Shown: positions 9,199-18,148 of the stretch, piece by piece
How the letters are laid out: each line of letters starts with the position of its first letter
Numbering within the stretch: the first letter of the stretch is position 1
Position numbers and translations under genes: made by a program
Source of the DNA: Acidiluteibacter sp963716125
GTDB taxonomy: Bacteria; Bacteroidota; Bacteroidia; Flavobacteriales_E; Vicingaceae
Length of the DNA stretch: 64,000 nt
NCBI GenBank assembly: GCA_963716125.1
Contig: OY970294.1
Location: 3,534,001-3,598,000, forward strand
Reading direction: 5' to 3'
Notes under the pieces: generated by a model
The model's input: only the letters and a program-made list of their open reading frames with translations
Database searches by the model: none
What the model was told of the DNA's origin: nothing

Positions 9199-9435
9199 AT
9201 GCAAATAGAAATAGTTACACCTGACAAAAACGTTTACGAAGGAAATATAAAATCAGCCTCTTTTCCAGGCGCTGATGGTTCTTTTGGTATTTTGGAAAGG
9301 CATGCTGCTATGGTAGCTGTTTTGAAAAAAGGCGACATCAAAGTAATTGATGAAAATTCAAAAGAATTACATTTTGAAGTAGATGGCGGAGTTGTGGAAG
9401 TAAAACATAATAAAATAATAGTATTAGCTGAATAA
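9199..9435 (+). CDS. atpC: ATP synthase F1 epsilon subunit, short form
   Basis: Forms part of the central stalk linking F1 to Fo. The 78 residues cover the N-terminal beta-sandwich domain (MQIEIVTPDKNVYEG, SFPGADGSFGILERHAAMVA) and end there. The C-terminal two-helix domain that inhibits ATP hydrolysis in E. coli is absent; the short form is typical of several Bacteroidota. It is in an operon with atpD and is followed by a strong terminator. Confidence 0.95.
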   Translation: MQIEIVTPDKNVYEGNIKSASFPGADGSFGILERHAAMVAVLKKGDIKVIDENSKELHFEVDGGVVEVKHNKIIVLAE

Positions 9436-9457
9436 TTTTAGCTTTCAATTAAAAATT

Positions 9458-9494
9458 AAGCCCTTGCTAGAACTTCTAACAAGGGCTTTTTTTT
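9458..9494 (+). terminator. Rho-independent terminator after atpDC
   Basis: A nine-base stem AAGCCCTTG/CAAGGGCTT with a loop of about 12 bases is followed by a run of eight T. The A-rich 5' flank may let it also serve the convergent gene at 9529. Confidence 0.9.
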
Positions 9495-9528
9495 GTGATA
9501 GTGTTTTATGTTCTATTTACAAATAGTT

Positions 9529-10740
9529 CTATTTATTCTCTAGGTTTGAAATTCGTTCTTCCAATTTTAAAATATACAGAGTGAGCTCTTCTATTTTTTC
9601 CATCTGTAAACGACTTAATTCTCCTAAACCAATACCTTCCGAATCAATTTCATTTGCAGAACTAATACCAGGTAAATGTTTATTAGTTGAAATAAAAGAA
9701 CGTAAATTTTCAAATGACATTAAATTGTAATTTGCTGAAAAAACATAATCAGGAAATGCTCCAAGTAAAACTTGAACCTCTCTTGCATACACAAATCCAT
9801 TCCCTTTTACTTTAAATTCAATATTAGAATTAGAAGTATTTTGAACTAATATTGCTGCATCTTCTGAAAGAGCAAAAGAAGTTAATTTTGTTGCTTCAGC
9901 ATTCCCATTTCCAAATACCTTAAAATTTTCATTGGCATTACTCTTTACTGTAAAAGCTAAATCATTTAATTGTGATGAATTAATACTTAAATTAGCTCCT
10001 GGGTTATTGTCGTTAATTCCAACTCTTCCTAATTCATTCCACCTAAGAACTACTTTTTCTTGACCATTAGTAGTTCCTAAAATACCTCCAGAATAACCAA
10101 CTAAGACAGGACCATTAGGCATGTCAGTGGCAAAAGCTGCTCCAGGAGCATTGCCTCCCCATCTTAAATAATGGTTTGGATCATTAGCCCCTCTTAATAA
10201 AATCTTTTTATTATTAATTGAAGTATTACCGAAAACATCTAAAGCAGATTGAGGATTTGTGGTTCCAATCCCTATCTTTGATTCCGCTACAATATTTGTT
10301 TTCGAATAAATAGTTTTATCAGATATTAAACTATAATTTGCACCATAGGGATTAGATGCATTAATATTTTCTCCAAGAAAAATTGAACCATCTTTGCGTA
10401 AACTATAAACCATTATATTATCTTCTGGGTTCTGATTATAAGAGTAAATACGAGCCTCAGATAAATTATTTGCATTAGCATAGCCATTTTCACCTAGAGG
10501 ATCCCCTTCCTCGGCTAGTATTCTAAAAGGAATAATACCTGAAGCAATTCCTGGATTACCATCAGGACCAGGAATAAATCTATATTGAAGTGAACTTGCA
10601 GCTGTTAATTTATAATCATTGGTTGAAGTAGTACCAACTCCTATATTGCCAGACTGTGGATATGGAAATGTATTCTGACCAAACGCAATAGATGTTAATG
10701 TAAATGCCAAAAACGTAATTGTAATATTCTTGTATTTCAT
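9529..10740 (-). CDS. Secreted tail-fibre-like protein of unknown function
   Basis: A 403-residue protein with a signal peptide (about 1-21, cut after SIAFG). The body carries the repeated motif GIGTTNPQSALDV (about 157-169) and relatives (NIGVGTTS, RVGINDNNPGANL), known from phage tail fibres and many Bacteroidota surface proteins. The last 30 residues are a predicted coiled coil (LQMEKIEELTLYILKLEERI), suggesting trimerisation. No catalytic motif and no T9SS sorting domain are seen. It stands alone between the atp terminator and an AT-rich gap. It is probably an exported or surface fibre; the function is unknown. Confidence 0.6.
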   Translation of the reverse strand: MKYKNITITFLAFTLTSIAFGQNTFPYPQSGNIGVGTTSTNDYKLTAASSLQYRFIPGPDGNPGIASGIIPFRILAEEGDPLGENGYANANNLSEARIYSYNQNPEDNIMVYSLRKDGSIFLGENINASNPYGANYSLISDKTIYSKTNIVAESKIGIGTTNPQSALDVFGNTSINNKKILLRGANDPNHYLRWGGNAPGAAFATDMPNGPVLVGYSGGILGTTNGQEKVVLRWNELGRVGINDNNPGANLSINSSQLNDLAFTVKSNANENFKVFGNGNAEATKLTSFALSEDAAILVQNTSNSNIEFKVKGNGFVYAREVQVLLGAFPDYVFSANYNLMSFENLRSFISTNKHLPGISSANEIDSEGIGLGELSRLQMEKIEELTLYILKLEERISNLENK

Positions 10741-11037
10741 AGGTTTATTTTTTTAAAATGAATAATTATATTAAACTTAAAGTAGTTCTATTTAACAAGT
10801 TAAATTTTTTATTATACGTTGAACACATAATCCTAAAATTTGAGGATCAAAAGTATATTTTAAATGTATAATCAGATGCTTAATAAGCATTTAATTTCCA
10901 AATATAGTATAAAAATTTATCTGAATTAAATTTAATATAATTTTTTTTAAAATAAAAAAATTTTTCGTATTAAAATTATATAATAATAAAAATTAGTTGT
11001 ATTATTGTAACTATTACTGCTTAAAATATATTTTATT
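10741..11037. other. AT-rich intergenic region, no gene seen
   Basis: About 300 bases, extremely AT-rich with long A and T runs (10930-11037), between divergent genes. It must hold the promoters for both, but I see no clean TAnnTTTG element and no coding frame. Confidence 0.5.
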
Positions 11038-11910
11038 ATGACACAGAATCTCCTAAAATATTTCTTTACTCTAATTTTCACCATCACTATAATGATAGGT
11101 TGTAAAAAAGAGGCTGACCCATGCTGCGATGCTTCTAACCCTAACTGTGAAAACTACGACCCATGCCTGGGGAAAAAAACCATAAATACCTATTTTAATG
11201 TACGACCGGGTGATAATGGTTTTCCACCTCCTCCTGAATGGTGCAACTTGGTTCCTACTGATACTTTTAATTCCGGTAGTGTACGTTTTGATGCACCTAA
11301 TGGGAACCCCAACAGTACCTATGAATGGCAAATAGGAACTGAAATTGATAAAAGATTAGGGAATGGTTTTGAAGTAGACTTTAGCACGTATTTAAATGCA
11401 GGAAACTGGGAAAGCTTCATAAATATCACGTTAAATATACGCACTCCTCCAAACAGCTGCCTAAGCAATTTAGATGATACTTTAGTAACTGTAAATAGAG
11501 AATTGTTTTTTACAAATAAAACTTTTCAAATTATTCTTGCTAACCAAAAGACTGCGAGCTACAAAGGATACTTTACTTCCAATAAAAATAAAGAAGTTAT
11601 CATACAATTTATTCAGCAAGACTCTGGAAGCTTTAGAGGAGAGAACGCTCCAGTTTTTTTAACGGTTGGTCTACCAAACATAGACACTCTGATGTTTCCA
11701 AGCGCCTGTGCAAAAGACTTCTGTTACAATTATATTCAAACAAAGCGAAAAATTTTATTACCAGATCAATGTAATTCAAGATTCTCTAATGCGTACTTCT
11801 CTTCTGAAGATTGGATACTTCTAAATGGTGCAGAAAAGATAAAAAGAATCTGGGAGTTTTCACCTCCCAGCGGAAACCAAAAATATGAATTTATTGGGGA
11901 TCGAATTTAA
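11038..11910 (+). CDS. Lipoprotein, copy A of a tandem duplicated pair
   Basis: A 290-residue protein with a lipoprotein signal (TIMIGC, lipid cysteine at about 22), then a cysteine-rich segment (DPCCDASNPNCENYDPC) and a domain shared with the gene at 12177. The two copies agree over most of their length (for example YEWQIGTE and NAGNWESFINITL) and diverge after about residue 160. I recognise no domain and no function. It precedes a truncated copy of the T9SS gene at 13049, so the lipoprotein and T9SS protein look like a functional pair duplicated together. It ends WEFSPPSGNQKYEFIGDRI. Confidence 0.65.
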   Translation: MTQNLLKYFFTLIFTITIMIGCKKEADPCCDASNPNCENYDPCLGKKTINTYFNVRPGDNGFPPPPEWCNLVPTDTFNSGSVRFDAPNGNPNSTYEWQIGTEIDKRLGNGFEVDFSTYLNAGNWESFINITLNIRTPPNSCLSNLDDTLVTVNRELFFTNKTFQIILANQKTASYKGYFTSNKNKEVIIQFIQQDSGSFRGENAPVFLTVGLPNIDTLMFPSACAKDFCYNYIQTKRKILLPDQCNSRFSNAYFSSEDWILLNGAEKIKRIWEFSPPSGNQKYEFIGDRI

Positions 11911-11922
11911 AAGTAGTAAACC

Positions 11923-12171
11923 ATGAAAATAATATACCTACAACTTCTATTATTGGCTGTAATTTCAGCAAAATCACAAAACAATTGCCCACCTAACGCT
12001 TCTGCACCTATTAATCAATACTGCGAAGAAGGGCAAGGAATCAGTACTGATCCAAATAACTTGATCAATGTTGAATGTCCAGACTTAAAGAATAATTTTG
12101 AATGGCGTGTATTTACTGCAATAAAATTAACAAGCACATCTGAACTATTAGAATTTATTAAACCAAACTAG
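11923..12171 (+). pseudogene. Truncated 5' copy of the T9SS protein gene at 13049
   Basis: The first 62 or so codons nearly match the start of the 889-codon gene at 13049, including the signal peptide MKIIYLQLLLLAVISAKSQ and NNCPPN. The match stops after EWRV at about 12112; a short unrelated tail (FTAIKLTSTSELLEF...) then runs to a stop. The 82-residue product would be exported but lacks the body and sorting domain. It is most simply the remnant of a tandem duplication that lost the 3' part of this copy. It could still be expressed as a small secreted protein. Confidence 0.7.
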
Positions 12172-12176
12172 AAACA

Positions 12177-13007
12177 ATGAAACTACTCCGACCAATTTTA
12201 TTAATATTCATCTTCAGCTCTATTTACTTGATAGGATGTAAAAAAGATGCTGACCCATGCTGCGATGCATCTAATCCTAAATGCGAAAACTACGACCCCT
12301 GCCTAGGGAAAAGAACCGTTAATACCTATTTTAATGTTCGCCCGGGTGATCGCGGCTTTCCTGCACCTCCCGAATGGTGCAACCTAGTACCCACTGATAC
12401 TTTCAATGCTAGTAGTGTGCGTTTTGACGCACCTGAAGGCAACCTAAACAGTACCTACGAATGGCAAATAGGTACTGAACTAAATAAAAGATTTGGCAAT
12501 GGTTTTGAGGTAGATTTTAATACGTATTTAGATGCAGGAAACTGGGAGAGCTTTATAAACATCACCCTTACTATACGCACTCCTCCAAATAACTGCCTAA
12601 GTAATTTAGATGATACTTTAGTAACTGTGAGTAGAAATTTATTTTTTACGGAATCAAATCTATTCATTCAGATATTAAACGAAAAACATCTAAAATATAA
12701 GGGGTACTTCCAGAATAACCTTAATGATGAGGTAATTTTTGAGTTAATAAAATTAGATACTGGAAGCTTTAGAGGAATCAACGCACCAATCTCATTAACA
12801 ATAGGCATTCCAGGAATTGACACGCTAGCTTTAACTAATTGTGAATTAGAGTCTTGTGTAAGATATAATCACTCAATAACAAAAGTTAACAATCCTGGAA
12901 ATTGTATCCCAAAGGGTATATACTTATCTAAAACTGAATGGATATTTATAGAAAATACTAGAAAAATAAAAAGGATCTGGGAATTCTCCCCCCCTCAGGC
13001 AAGGTGA
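12177..13007 (+). CDS. Lipoprotein, copy B, with frameshifted C-terminus
   Basis: Paralogue of the lipoprotein at 11038, with the lipobox YLIGC, the same cysteine-rich head (DPCCDASNPKCENYDPC) and the same central domain. The annotated frame ends WEFSPPQAR after a run of seven C (12988-12994). With one more C the frame continues as SGKVKYEFIGDRIL and stops at 13039, matching copy A. So the last ten or so residues are altered by a one-base loss in a homopolymer, either a real mutation, a switchable tract or a sequence error. Function unknown; it precedes the intact T9SS partner by about 40 bases. Confidence 0.65.
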   Translation: MKLLRPILLIFIFSSIYLIGCKKDADPCCDASNPKCENYDPCLGKRTVNTYFNVRPGDRGFPAPPEWCNLVPTDTFNASSVRFDAPEGNLNSTYEWQIGTELNKRFGNGFEVDFNTYLDAGNWESFINITLTIRTPPNNCLSNLDDTLVTVSRNLFFTESNLFIQILNEKHLKYKGYFQNNLNDEVIFELIKLDTGSFRGINAPISLTIGIPGIDTLALTNCELESCVRYNHSITKVNNPGNCIPKGIYLSKTEWIFIENTRKIKRIWEFSPPQAR

Positions 13008-13048
13008 AGTATGAGTTTATTGGAGACCGAATTTTATAGTATAAAACC

Positions 13049-15718
13049 ATGAAAATAATATACCTTCAACTTCTATTATTGGCTGTAATTTCAGCAAAAT
13101 CACAAAACAATTGCCCACCTAACCCTTCTGCACCTACTAATCAATACTGCGAAGAAGGGCAAGGAATCAGCACTGATCCAAATAACTTAATCAATGTCGA
13201 ATGTCCAGACTTAATAAATAATTTCGAATGGCGTGTTAAGCATCCTGTTGGTGGATTGGTGCCTGATGAATACTACTACATATACGGATCTAATGTCTCA
13301 GCAAATCCTGTATGGGTGCGCAATCCATTTAATGGCCCCATAGATGCAAACTACATACAAATCACTGCCAATCATGGAAGCAATAATAAACCTGAAGATG
13401 GTTGGGAATTATTAAAGGTAGAATTTGGTGCACAAGGAAACATTGGTCTCGGACTTAATACTCCACCTGGACCAAATACTGTAACTAACGCTCGTCCAAA
13501 ATTACCTTATATGATACTATACAACCGATATAGTGGTACTATGCGGTTTTTTGGAGCATTGATGGAGCCAGATAATACATATGAAACCGTTAGAATTGAA
13601 TTACGGATACCAAGTCAATCTCCAAACGACCAAGATCCAAATACTGCATATACCAATACTTACCAAAATAATCTAAAAGCTACCAACCTATTAAGCATTC
13701 AAGGGAAAAGCATTCAACCACTAGATAAAGAATCTGATGAGACTGCAATTTCAGTATTTGTAAAATATACCAACAACCCCAATGTATTTTTCTGGTTTGT
13801 TTTACCTGTTGCTTATGACCCTTGTTTGTGTAACAGTCGCTCACAATTAGATGTTTCATTTCGCTTTGTTCAGACTGCAAACATAGACATTACAGGCTCT
13901 ATTACAGGCTCAATAAAAACTCAAAGTAAAGGTAATCAGAACTATGCCGCTATGGTTTTTGGAAGAATTATTGCAGCTGGCGTTTCAGGCGCAACTGCAA
14001 TTGCAACTGGGGGTGCAGTTGTGAACATTAAAGCTTTTACAGATTTGATTGATATTGCAAAGGATCACCCGTCAAGATCCAATTCTGAAAGAAGTGATTT
14101 AACAACCTTGAAAAATTATATAACATGCACTTCAGATTATGCTAAAATACTTGAAGGCAACTTGAGTGGGATTAAAACAGCAACTGAGGCAAAACAAATA
14201 GCCTCAGCTCAGAAAATTATTGATGGAAATACAAAATTCATGTCTTCTCTTGTTAAAGGATGCGGAGACGGTGACAAAGGTGCTACTACAATTAGCGGTG
14301 ATATAAAAGCAACAGGAACGTTTACCATGGAAAATGAAATTTCAGCAACAAGAATCTCCTTAGCCCTCCCTGGATCCAATTGGACTGATAAAACTATGCA
14401 AACAAATGCATACACTGACAATAATGGAAAAATAGTACCCGCCTATCCCACATATAATGAAAGGTTAGGCACATTCGCACTTCTAAAAACTCCACGTGTT
14501 GAGCTATTTATTGAAGATGACAAATGCGGAATTACTCCCACAAATAGTAATTCACAATCGTGGAGCTACTATAATACAACTAGAGTAGGCATGAAGCTTA
14601 TGGATGAAGACCTTAAATACGTTTTCAACCCTAATCTCAATATTAACCCTGCAAAGACCAAAATATTAGCACGTTTCGTAATTGATAAAAGTGCAGATTT
14701 TATGCGTAAAGGATACTTTTGGGAACAAGAACATTCTTATTGTGACCCTATTCCAAAAAATAACTATTTCAGAAATATAAACATGAGCTACTCTGAAAAC
14801 TCTAACTACAAAATAACAACTCCTTTTATTTCATTAGACTATTTAACTAATCTCCCAATGCAATTTTCGTGGTTAAGAGAAAGTAGTTGGCCCTTTGATG
14901 TGTCCCGCCCACCTGATATTGATTATTTCCCTCCATTTGAAGAACATATTTTCATTCAATTTTCTATTGTAGGGGAGTCTTATGATCTGGGTTCAGAAGG
15001 AGAGCCAAACAAATTTACACAGATACTTACTTTCCCAGTAGATTTGATTAAAAAAACCACAGACATTATTTTTTATCAAGCTAGAGAAGAGTGGGAACTT
15101 GGAATAAAGGAGTTTAATCAGAATGTATCTATTCCAAATGATATTAGTTATTATTTCGAGGGACCTGTTTATATTAGTGCTGAACTATCTACAGGATTAC
15201 CAACTCAAACTGGCATTATATACTCACTAAAAGGATTTATATTAGAGCCCGGCGCAAAAATTTCTCCAAATATAAAATTGATTACAGGACCTCCCGTTCA
15301 CTTTAAACGAAGTCAGCCTTCACAAACCTTTTCTGAAGTAAATAATTTTTGTAATGATCCAACACAATACAAAGCCCAAATTTTTTCACCAATAGCTAAA
15401 AATGGAGAAAGAAAAGAGTACTTAGATAGACAAATGAGTGAGGCAGCTAACTCAAACTTGGATAATCTTAATCAGTCTAATATTATTTTATATCCAAATC
15501 CTGCAAAAGAAAATTTTACTGTTGAGTTTGACAGTGATTTAAAAGATATAATTATTACAGTTAGAGATTTAAATGGTAAACAACTGTTGTTACAAAAAAT
15601 AGAAGGCCCAAAAAGTAAAACAGAACTAATTGTTTCTGATTTATCATCGGGTGTATATATCGTTACTGTAATCTCATCAGATAATATAATTGGCAGAGCT
15701 AGATTAGTCAAACTTTAA
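13049..15718 (+). CDS. Secreted T9SS type A sorting domain protein
   Basis: An 889-residue exported protein. The signal peptide (1-19) is followed by a long region without a domain I recognise and, from about 812, the T9SS type A C-terminal sorting domain (YPNPAKENFTVEF, VRDLNGKQLL, LSSGVYIVTV, RLVKL). It would be moved across the outer membrane by the T9SS and attached or released. It contains several cysteines in its first 60 residues and a glycine/alanine-rich stretch (AAGVSGATAIATGGAVVNI, about 310-328). The upstream lipoprotein and duplicated arrangement suggest that the two products work at the surface together. Confidence 0.8.
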   Translation: MKIIYLQLLLLAVISAKSQNNCPPNPSAPTNQYCEEGQGISTDPNNLINVECPDLINNFEWRVKHPVGGLVPDEYYYIYGSNVSANPVWVRNPFNGPIDANYIQITANHGSNNKPEDGWELLKVEFGAQGNIGLGLNTPPGPNTVTNARPKLPYMILYNRYSGTMRFFGALMEPDNTYETVRIELRIPSQSPNDQDPNTAYTNTYQNNLKATNLLSIQGKSIQPLDKESDETAISVFVKYTNNPNVFFWFVLPVAYDPCLCNSRSQLDVSFRFVQTANIDITGSITGSIKTQSKGNQNYAAMVFGRIIAAGVSGATAIATGGAVVNIKAFTDLIDIAKDHPSRSNSERSDLTTLKNYITCTSDYAKILEGNLSGIKTATEAKQIASAQKIIDGNTKFMSSLVKGCGDGDKGATTISGDIKATGTFTMENEISATRISLALPGSNWTDKTMQTNAYTDNNGKIVPAYPTYNERLGTFALLKTPRVELFIEDDKCGITPTNSNSQSWSYYNTTRVGMKLMDEDLKYVFNPNLNINPAKTKILARFVIDKSADFMRKGYFWEQEHSYCDPIPKNNYFRNINMSYSENSNYKITTPFISLDYLTNLPMQFSWLRESSWPFDVSRPPDIDYFPPFEEHIFIQFSIVGESYDLGSEGEPNKFTQILTFPVDLIKKTTDIIFYQAREEWELGIKEFNQNVSIPNDISYYFEGPVYISAELSTGLPTQTGIIYSLKGFILEPGAKISPNIKLITGPPVHFKRSQPSQTFSEVNNFCNDPTQYKAQIFSPIAKNGERKEYLDRQMSEAANSNLDNLNQSNIILYPNPAKENFTVEFDSDLKDIIITVRDLNGKQLLLQKIEGPKSKTELIVSDLSSGVYIVTVISSDNIIGRARLVKL

Positions 15719-15950
15719 ATCAATTAGATTTTAAAAAATCAGAAGATAACAGCATTTAAAAATCGAATAAATTTTATAAAAATTTAAATCCACTATTATA
15801 TTTTCTAATGAACCATTTTTAATAGAAATATATTTTTAGCTTTCTTTGATGAATTAAATAAAAGAGATAAAATTAAATCAATAAGGTTATGTCAAAACTT
15901 AGTGTAAAGAATGTATCTTTAACTTTGTAAACCATGTATCTTAACGAACA

Positions 15951-16099
15951 AGATTGTTCCCCAAACACTCTTGACATAATTCGTTCTACTTCTCCAACTT
16001 CTTCCGTCAAAATAGACATATTGGTTAATTCATTAAAATAACGAACGCCATATTCATTTATCCAATCATCTACTTTTTTTGAGCGTCAGCTAAAGTCAT
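15951..16099 (-). pseudogene. Fragment of the MazG-like gene (displaced copy)
   Basis: About 150 bases matching the 5' part of the intact gene at 17822-18148, from its ATG (here 16099) onward, with scattered substitutions and one T fewer in a T-run near 16074-16080 that breaks the frame. The 3' end of the gene is missing. It is part of a 460-base duplicate of the operon end. Confidence 0.85.
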
Positions 16100-16411
16100 A
16101 ATTCTTTGTTTTTTGAATCTATTACTATGGTTACTGGTCCATCGTTGATCAAACTTACTTTCATATCGGCACCAAATTCACCACATTGTATTTCTTTCCC
16201 TAAATCAACAATCAATCGCTTTTTAAATGCTTCGTACAACTTTTCAGCAATTTCAGGTTGGGCAGCTCTCATATACGATGGCCTTTTCCCTTTTTTTGTA
16301 TTAGCGTGTAATGTAAATTGACTCACCACCATTATTTCACCATCAATACCTTTTACCGATAAATTCATTACACCTTCAGGATCATTAAAAATTCGCATAT
16401 TGACAATTTTT
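16096..16411 (-). pseudogene. 5'-truncated copy of dtd (displaced copy)
   Basis: Matches codons 48 to 151 of the intact dtd at 18145, with a few substitutions (for example KGIDGEIMVV against KDIDGEIIVV). The first 47 or so codons, including the N-terminal beta strands, are absent; similarity ends at about 16411. A 100-residue open frame survives but cannot form a complete D-aminoacyl-tRNA deacylase. Together with the MazG fragment it is a direct repeat of 17998-18460. Confidence 0.85.
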
Positions 16412-16506
16412 GTGCATCTGACAATTCCTCTATTTTCATTGTAAAATACCTAATAATTAGCCATTTATAATTTTTAATACTTAAGAAATAATAACCTTCA
16501 GTGAGA

Positions 16507-16569
16507 ATATTCACCAAAAAGATTAACTTTTAGTGAATATGTTCACCAAAAAGACTTACTTTTGGTGAA
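16507..16569 (+). promoter_or_regulatory. Two tandem palindromes upstream of the AAA_14 ATPase
   Basis: Palindrome 1 (16507-16540) has arms ATATTCACCAAAAAG and CTTTTAGTGAATAT. Palindrome 2 (16542-16569) has arms TTCACCAAAAAG and CTTTTGGTGAA. They lie just before the ATG at 16583, where an operator or RNA hairpin would act. The second is repeated almost exactly downstream of the gene at 17773-17802. They may be operators for autoregulation or the ends of a mobile cassette. Confidence 0.65.
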
Positions 16570-16582
16570 TAGAGTTATTAAA

Positions 16583-17698
16583 ATGATAAAAAGAGAAGCA
16601 AAAGAAAAAATTGAATCCTTATTTGGTAAGGGTAAAGCCATTTTGGTGCTTGGTCCTCGACAAGTTGGAAAAACTACTTTAATTCATAATTTACTCGAAA
16701 GTAGAAATCATTTATTTCTGAATGCAGATGACCCTACAATAAGATCAACTTTAACCAATATAAATACCGAAGAGTTAAAAAATATTATTGGTCAGCATAC
16801 TTTTGTATTTATTGATGAAGCACAACTTGTTGAAAATATTGGACTCACTCTAAAATTAATTACAGATCAATTTAAAAATGTACAACTAATAATAAGTGGT
16901 TCTTCTTCTTTGGAACTTGGTAATTTACTAAACGAATCATTAACTGGAAGAAAAAGAGTTTTCAATTTATATCCAATATCATGGAAAGAATTAGAGAATG
17001 AAGTTGGATATCTGGTTGCAAAACAACAATTAAACACTAGATTAATCTATGGTCTTTATCCTGAGGTGATCAATGAGATAGGTGACGAGCAAGAAGTTTT
17101 AAATGAATTAGTAAGCAGTTATTTATTCAAAGATATCTTAGCGTTAAGTGGCATTAGAAAACCTCAAGTTTTAGATAAATTGGTGAGAGCTCTTGCCTTA
17201 CAAATGGGCTCTGAAGTGAGTTACAATGAATTATCGCAACTAGTTGGCGTTGATAAAAATACAATTGGTAATTATATTGATTTGCTGGAACAAGCTTTTG
17301 TAATTTTTAAATTGGGTAGTTTCAATAGAAATTTAAGGAATGAGATAAAAATGAATCAAAAGATTTACTTTTATGATAATGGGATTAGGAATGCTATTAT
17401 TAAAAATTTCAATCCTTTAGAATTAAGAAATGATGTAGGAGTACTTTGGGAGAATTTTTTAATCGCCGAACGGATAAAAAGAACTAATTACGACAGAAAG
17501 AATCAAGCTAATTATTTTTGGCGAACCAAACAACAACAAGAAGTTGATTGGGTGGAAGATTACAATGGAGAGATTAAAGGATACGAGTTTAAATGGAACT
17601 CAAATGCCAAAATAAAAATTCCTAAAAAATTTACAGAAACTTATCAAACAGACATTACTGTAGTAAATAGTGAGAATTTTAGAGATTTTATTTTATAA
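16583..17698 (+). CDS. ATP-binding protein with AAA_14 and DUF4143 domains
   Basis: About 371 residues. The AAA_14 ATPase domain comes first, with the Walker A motif GPRQVGKTT and Walker B FVFIDEAQ. It is followed by a winged-helix-like middle (SYNELSQLVGVDKNTIGNYIDLLEQAF) and the C-terminal DUF4143 region, whose EVDWVEDYNG...GYEFKW pattern resembles a PD-(D/E)XK nuclease core. The ATG at 16583 is preferred over an upstream TTG at 16562 because the latter lies inside the palindrome. This family is widespread and strain-variable in Bacteroidota, and its role is unknown. It is flanked by direct repeats and by a duplicated operon end, both signs of insertion. Confidence 0.85.
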   Translation: MIKREAKEKIESLFGKGKAILVLGPRQVGKTTLIHNLLESRNHLFLNADDPTIRSTLTNINTEELKNIIGQHTFVFIDEAQLVENIGLTLKLITDQFKNVQLIISGSSSLELGNLLNESLTGRKRVFNLYPISWKELENEVGYLVAKQQLNTRLIYGLYPEVINEIGDEQEVLNELVSSYLFKDILALSGIRKPQVLDKLVRALALQMGSEVSYNELSQLVGVDKNTIGNYIDLLEQAFVIFKLGSFNRNLRNEIKMNQKIYFYDNGIRNAIIKNFNPLELRNDVGVLWENFLIAERIKRTNYDRKNQANYFWRTKQQQEVDWVEDYNGEIKGYEFKWNSNAKIKIPKKFTETYQTDITVVNSENFRDFIL

Positions 17699-17757
17699 AA
17701 TATATGAATGGTCATTTTCATTTCTAACGACAATCAATTTTTCCAATTTTAAGTTGA

Positions 17758-17811
17758 ACTATTAGTGAACACATTCACCAAAAAGACTTACTTTTGGTGA
17801 ATAGAATTAGA
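17758..17811. repeat. Downstream copy of the palindromic direct repeat
   Basis: About 50 bases nearly matching 16527-16578, including a 32-base identical core that holds the TTCACCAAAAAG/CTTTTGGTGAA palindrome. The two copies bracket the ATPase gene in direct orientation, as expected of a cassette inserted at, or excised from, a repeat. Confidence 0.75.
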
Positions 17812-17821
17812 ATTTTACTAT

Positions 17822-18148
17822 TTATTTCAATTTCTCATTCTCCTTATGCCTTTTACTATCTCGATTTGTTTTCTTTTCCAAATTCTTTTTGAAAGCTTCT
17901 TCTAAATCTATCCCAGTTTGATTGGCAATACAAACCAAAACAAATAATACATCCGCCAACTCATCACCCAACTCTTTTCCTTTATCCGATTCCTTTTTAG
18001 ATTGTTCACCAAATTCTCTAGACATAATTCGAGCTACTTCTCCAACTTCTTCCGTCAAAATAGCCATATTGGTTAATTCATTAAAATATCGAATCCCATA
18101 TTCATTTATCCAATCATCTACTTTTTTTTGAGCGTCAGCTAAAGTCAT
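17822..18148 (-). CDS. MazG-like nucleotide pyrophosphohydrolase
   Basis: House-cleaning enzyme that hydrolyses nucleoside triphosphates to monophosphates and pyrophosphate. The 108-residue all-alpha protein has the family's metal-binding pattern LTEEVGEVAR (about 28-37) and ELGDELADVLFVL (about 60-72), the EExxE...ExxD arrangement. The C-terminus is lysine-rich. Its start overlaps the dtd stop by four bases, in the operon rsgA-dtd-this gene. A broken copy lies at 15951-16099. Confidence 0.85.
   Translation of the reverse strand: MTLADAQKKVDDWINEYGIRYFNELTNMAILTEEVGEVARIMSREFGEQSKKESDKGKELGDELADVLFVLVCIANQTGIDLEEAFKKNLEKKTNRDSKRHKENEKLK

Larger units (their letters stand above)
11038..13243. 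repeat. Tandem duplication of lipoprotein plus T9SS-gene 5' end
   Basis: Copy A runs 11038-12112 or so and copy B 12177-13238 or so. Similarity is moderate over the lipoprotein genes but very high over the first 190 bases of the T9SS gene. Uneven identity suggests divergence of the lipoproteins with conservation or gene conversion of the T9SS leader. Confidence 0.75.

Noticed and set aside
16096..16398. A second functional D-aminoacyl-tRNA deacylase
   Set aside because: The 100-residue frame lacks the first 47 or so residues and sits in a duplicated fragment with a frameshifted MazG copy.
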